NCBI GenBank assembly: GCA_028818995.1
Contig: JAPPMR010000524.1
Location: 1-5,876, forward strand
From: Candidatus Poribacteria bacterium
GTDB taxonomy: Bacteria > Poribacteria > WGA-4E > WGA-3G
Reading direction: 5' to 3'
DNA length: 5,876 bases
The notes under the pieces are model-generated. The model made no database searches, was not told the DNA's origin, and was given only the letters and a program-made list of their open reading frames with translations. Every line of letters begins with the position of its first letter. Within the stretch, counting starts at the first letter, position 1. Position numbers and translations under genes: made by a program. Shown piece after piece: positions 5,814 through 5,876 of this stretch.

Positions 5814-5876
5814 CCATTATATTAACCCAAGTTGCTACCTATCGCCATAAAGTTGTTTTATATTGGTTGCGATGAT

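Noticed and set aside
5814..5876. 63-nt tail after the HAD gene
   Set aside because: No stem-loop with T-tract, RNA gene or credible coding start can be supported; promoter-like AT-rich words are not better than chance.

Overview
This 5.9-kb window comes from a moderately AT-rich bacterial chromosome. It holds one partial and five complete protein-coding genes and no RNA gene, CRISPR array or insertion sequence that I can see. The likely host is a member of Candidatus Poribacteria or a close relative. Three things suggest this: a lipoprotein that joins an Ig-like domain to a SUMF1/FGE-fold domain, a small Gfo/Idh/MocA oxidoreductase, and an intergenic element ending in the complement of GGAGCGATCTCCGAATCGC, which I associate from memory with poribacterial intergenic DNA. 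The host assignment is inference. The predicted lipoprotein indicates a diderm-type envelope or at least a lipoprotein export pathway.

Layout: the 3' part of a CurA/leukotriene-B4-dehydrogenase-type NADPH oxidoreductase (+, 1-626) converges on a Gfo/Idh/MocA oxidoreductase (-, 696-1676), with a perfect 11-bp stem-loop between them. Next, all on the minus strand, come a SUMF1-fold lipoprotein (1822-2910, with a TTG start I prefer over the longer ATG reading), a NitT/TauT/SsuB-type ABC ATPase (2995-3765) and a DUF58/VWA protein (3998-4873). A HAD-superfamily hydrolase (+, 4980-5813) is divergent from the DUF58 gene.

The genes do not form an obvious single pathway. The ABC ATPase has no permease or binding protein beside it, the DUF58 gene has no MoxR ATPase beside it, and the SUMF1-like protein lacks the copper-binding cysteines of true formylglycine-generating enzymes. 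The region reads as independently controlled single genes. The most informative non-coding structures are an apparent divergent promoter pair sharing one -10 core between the DUF58 and HAD genes, a compound hairpin repeat element (3866-3954), and an 18-bp perfect palindrome upstream of the Gfo/Idh gene. I found no convincing new multi-gene system; the leads are regulatory or concern individual proteins.
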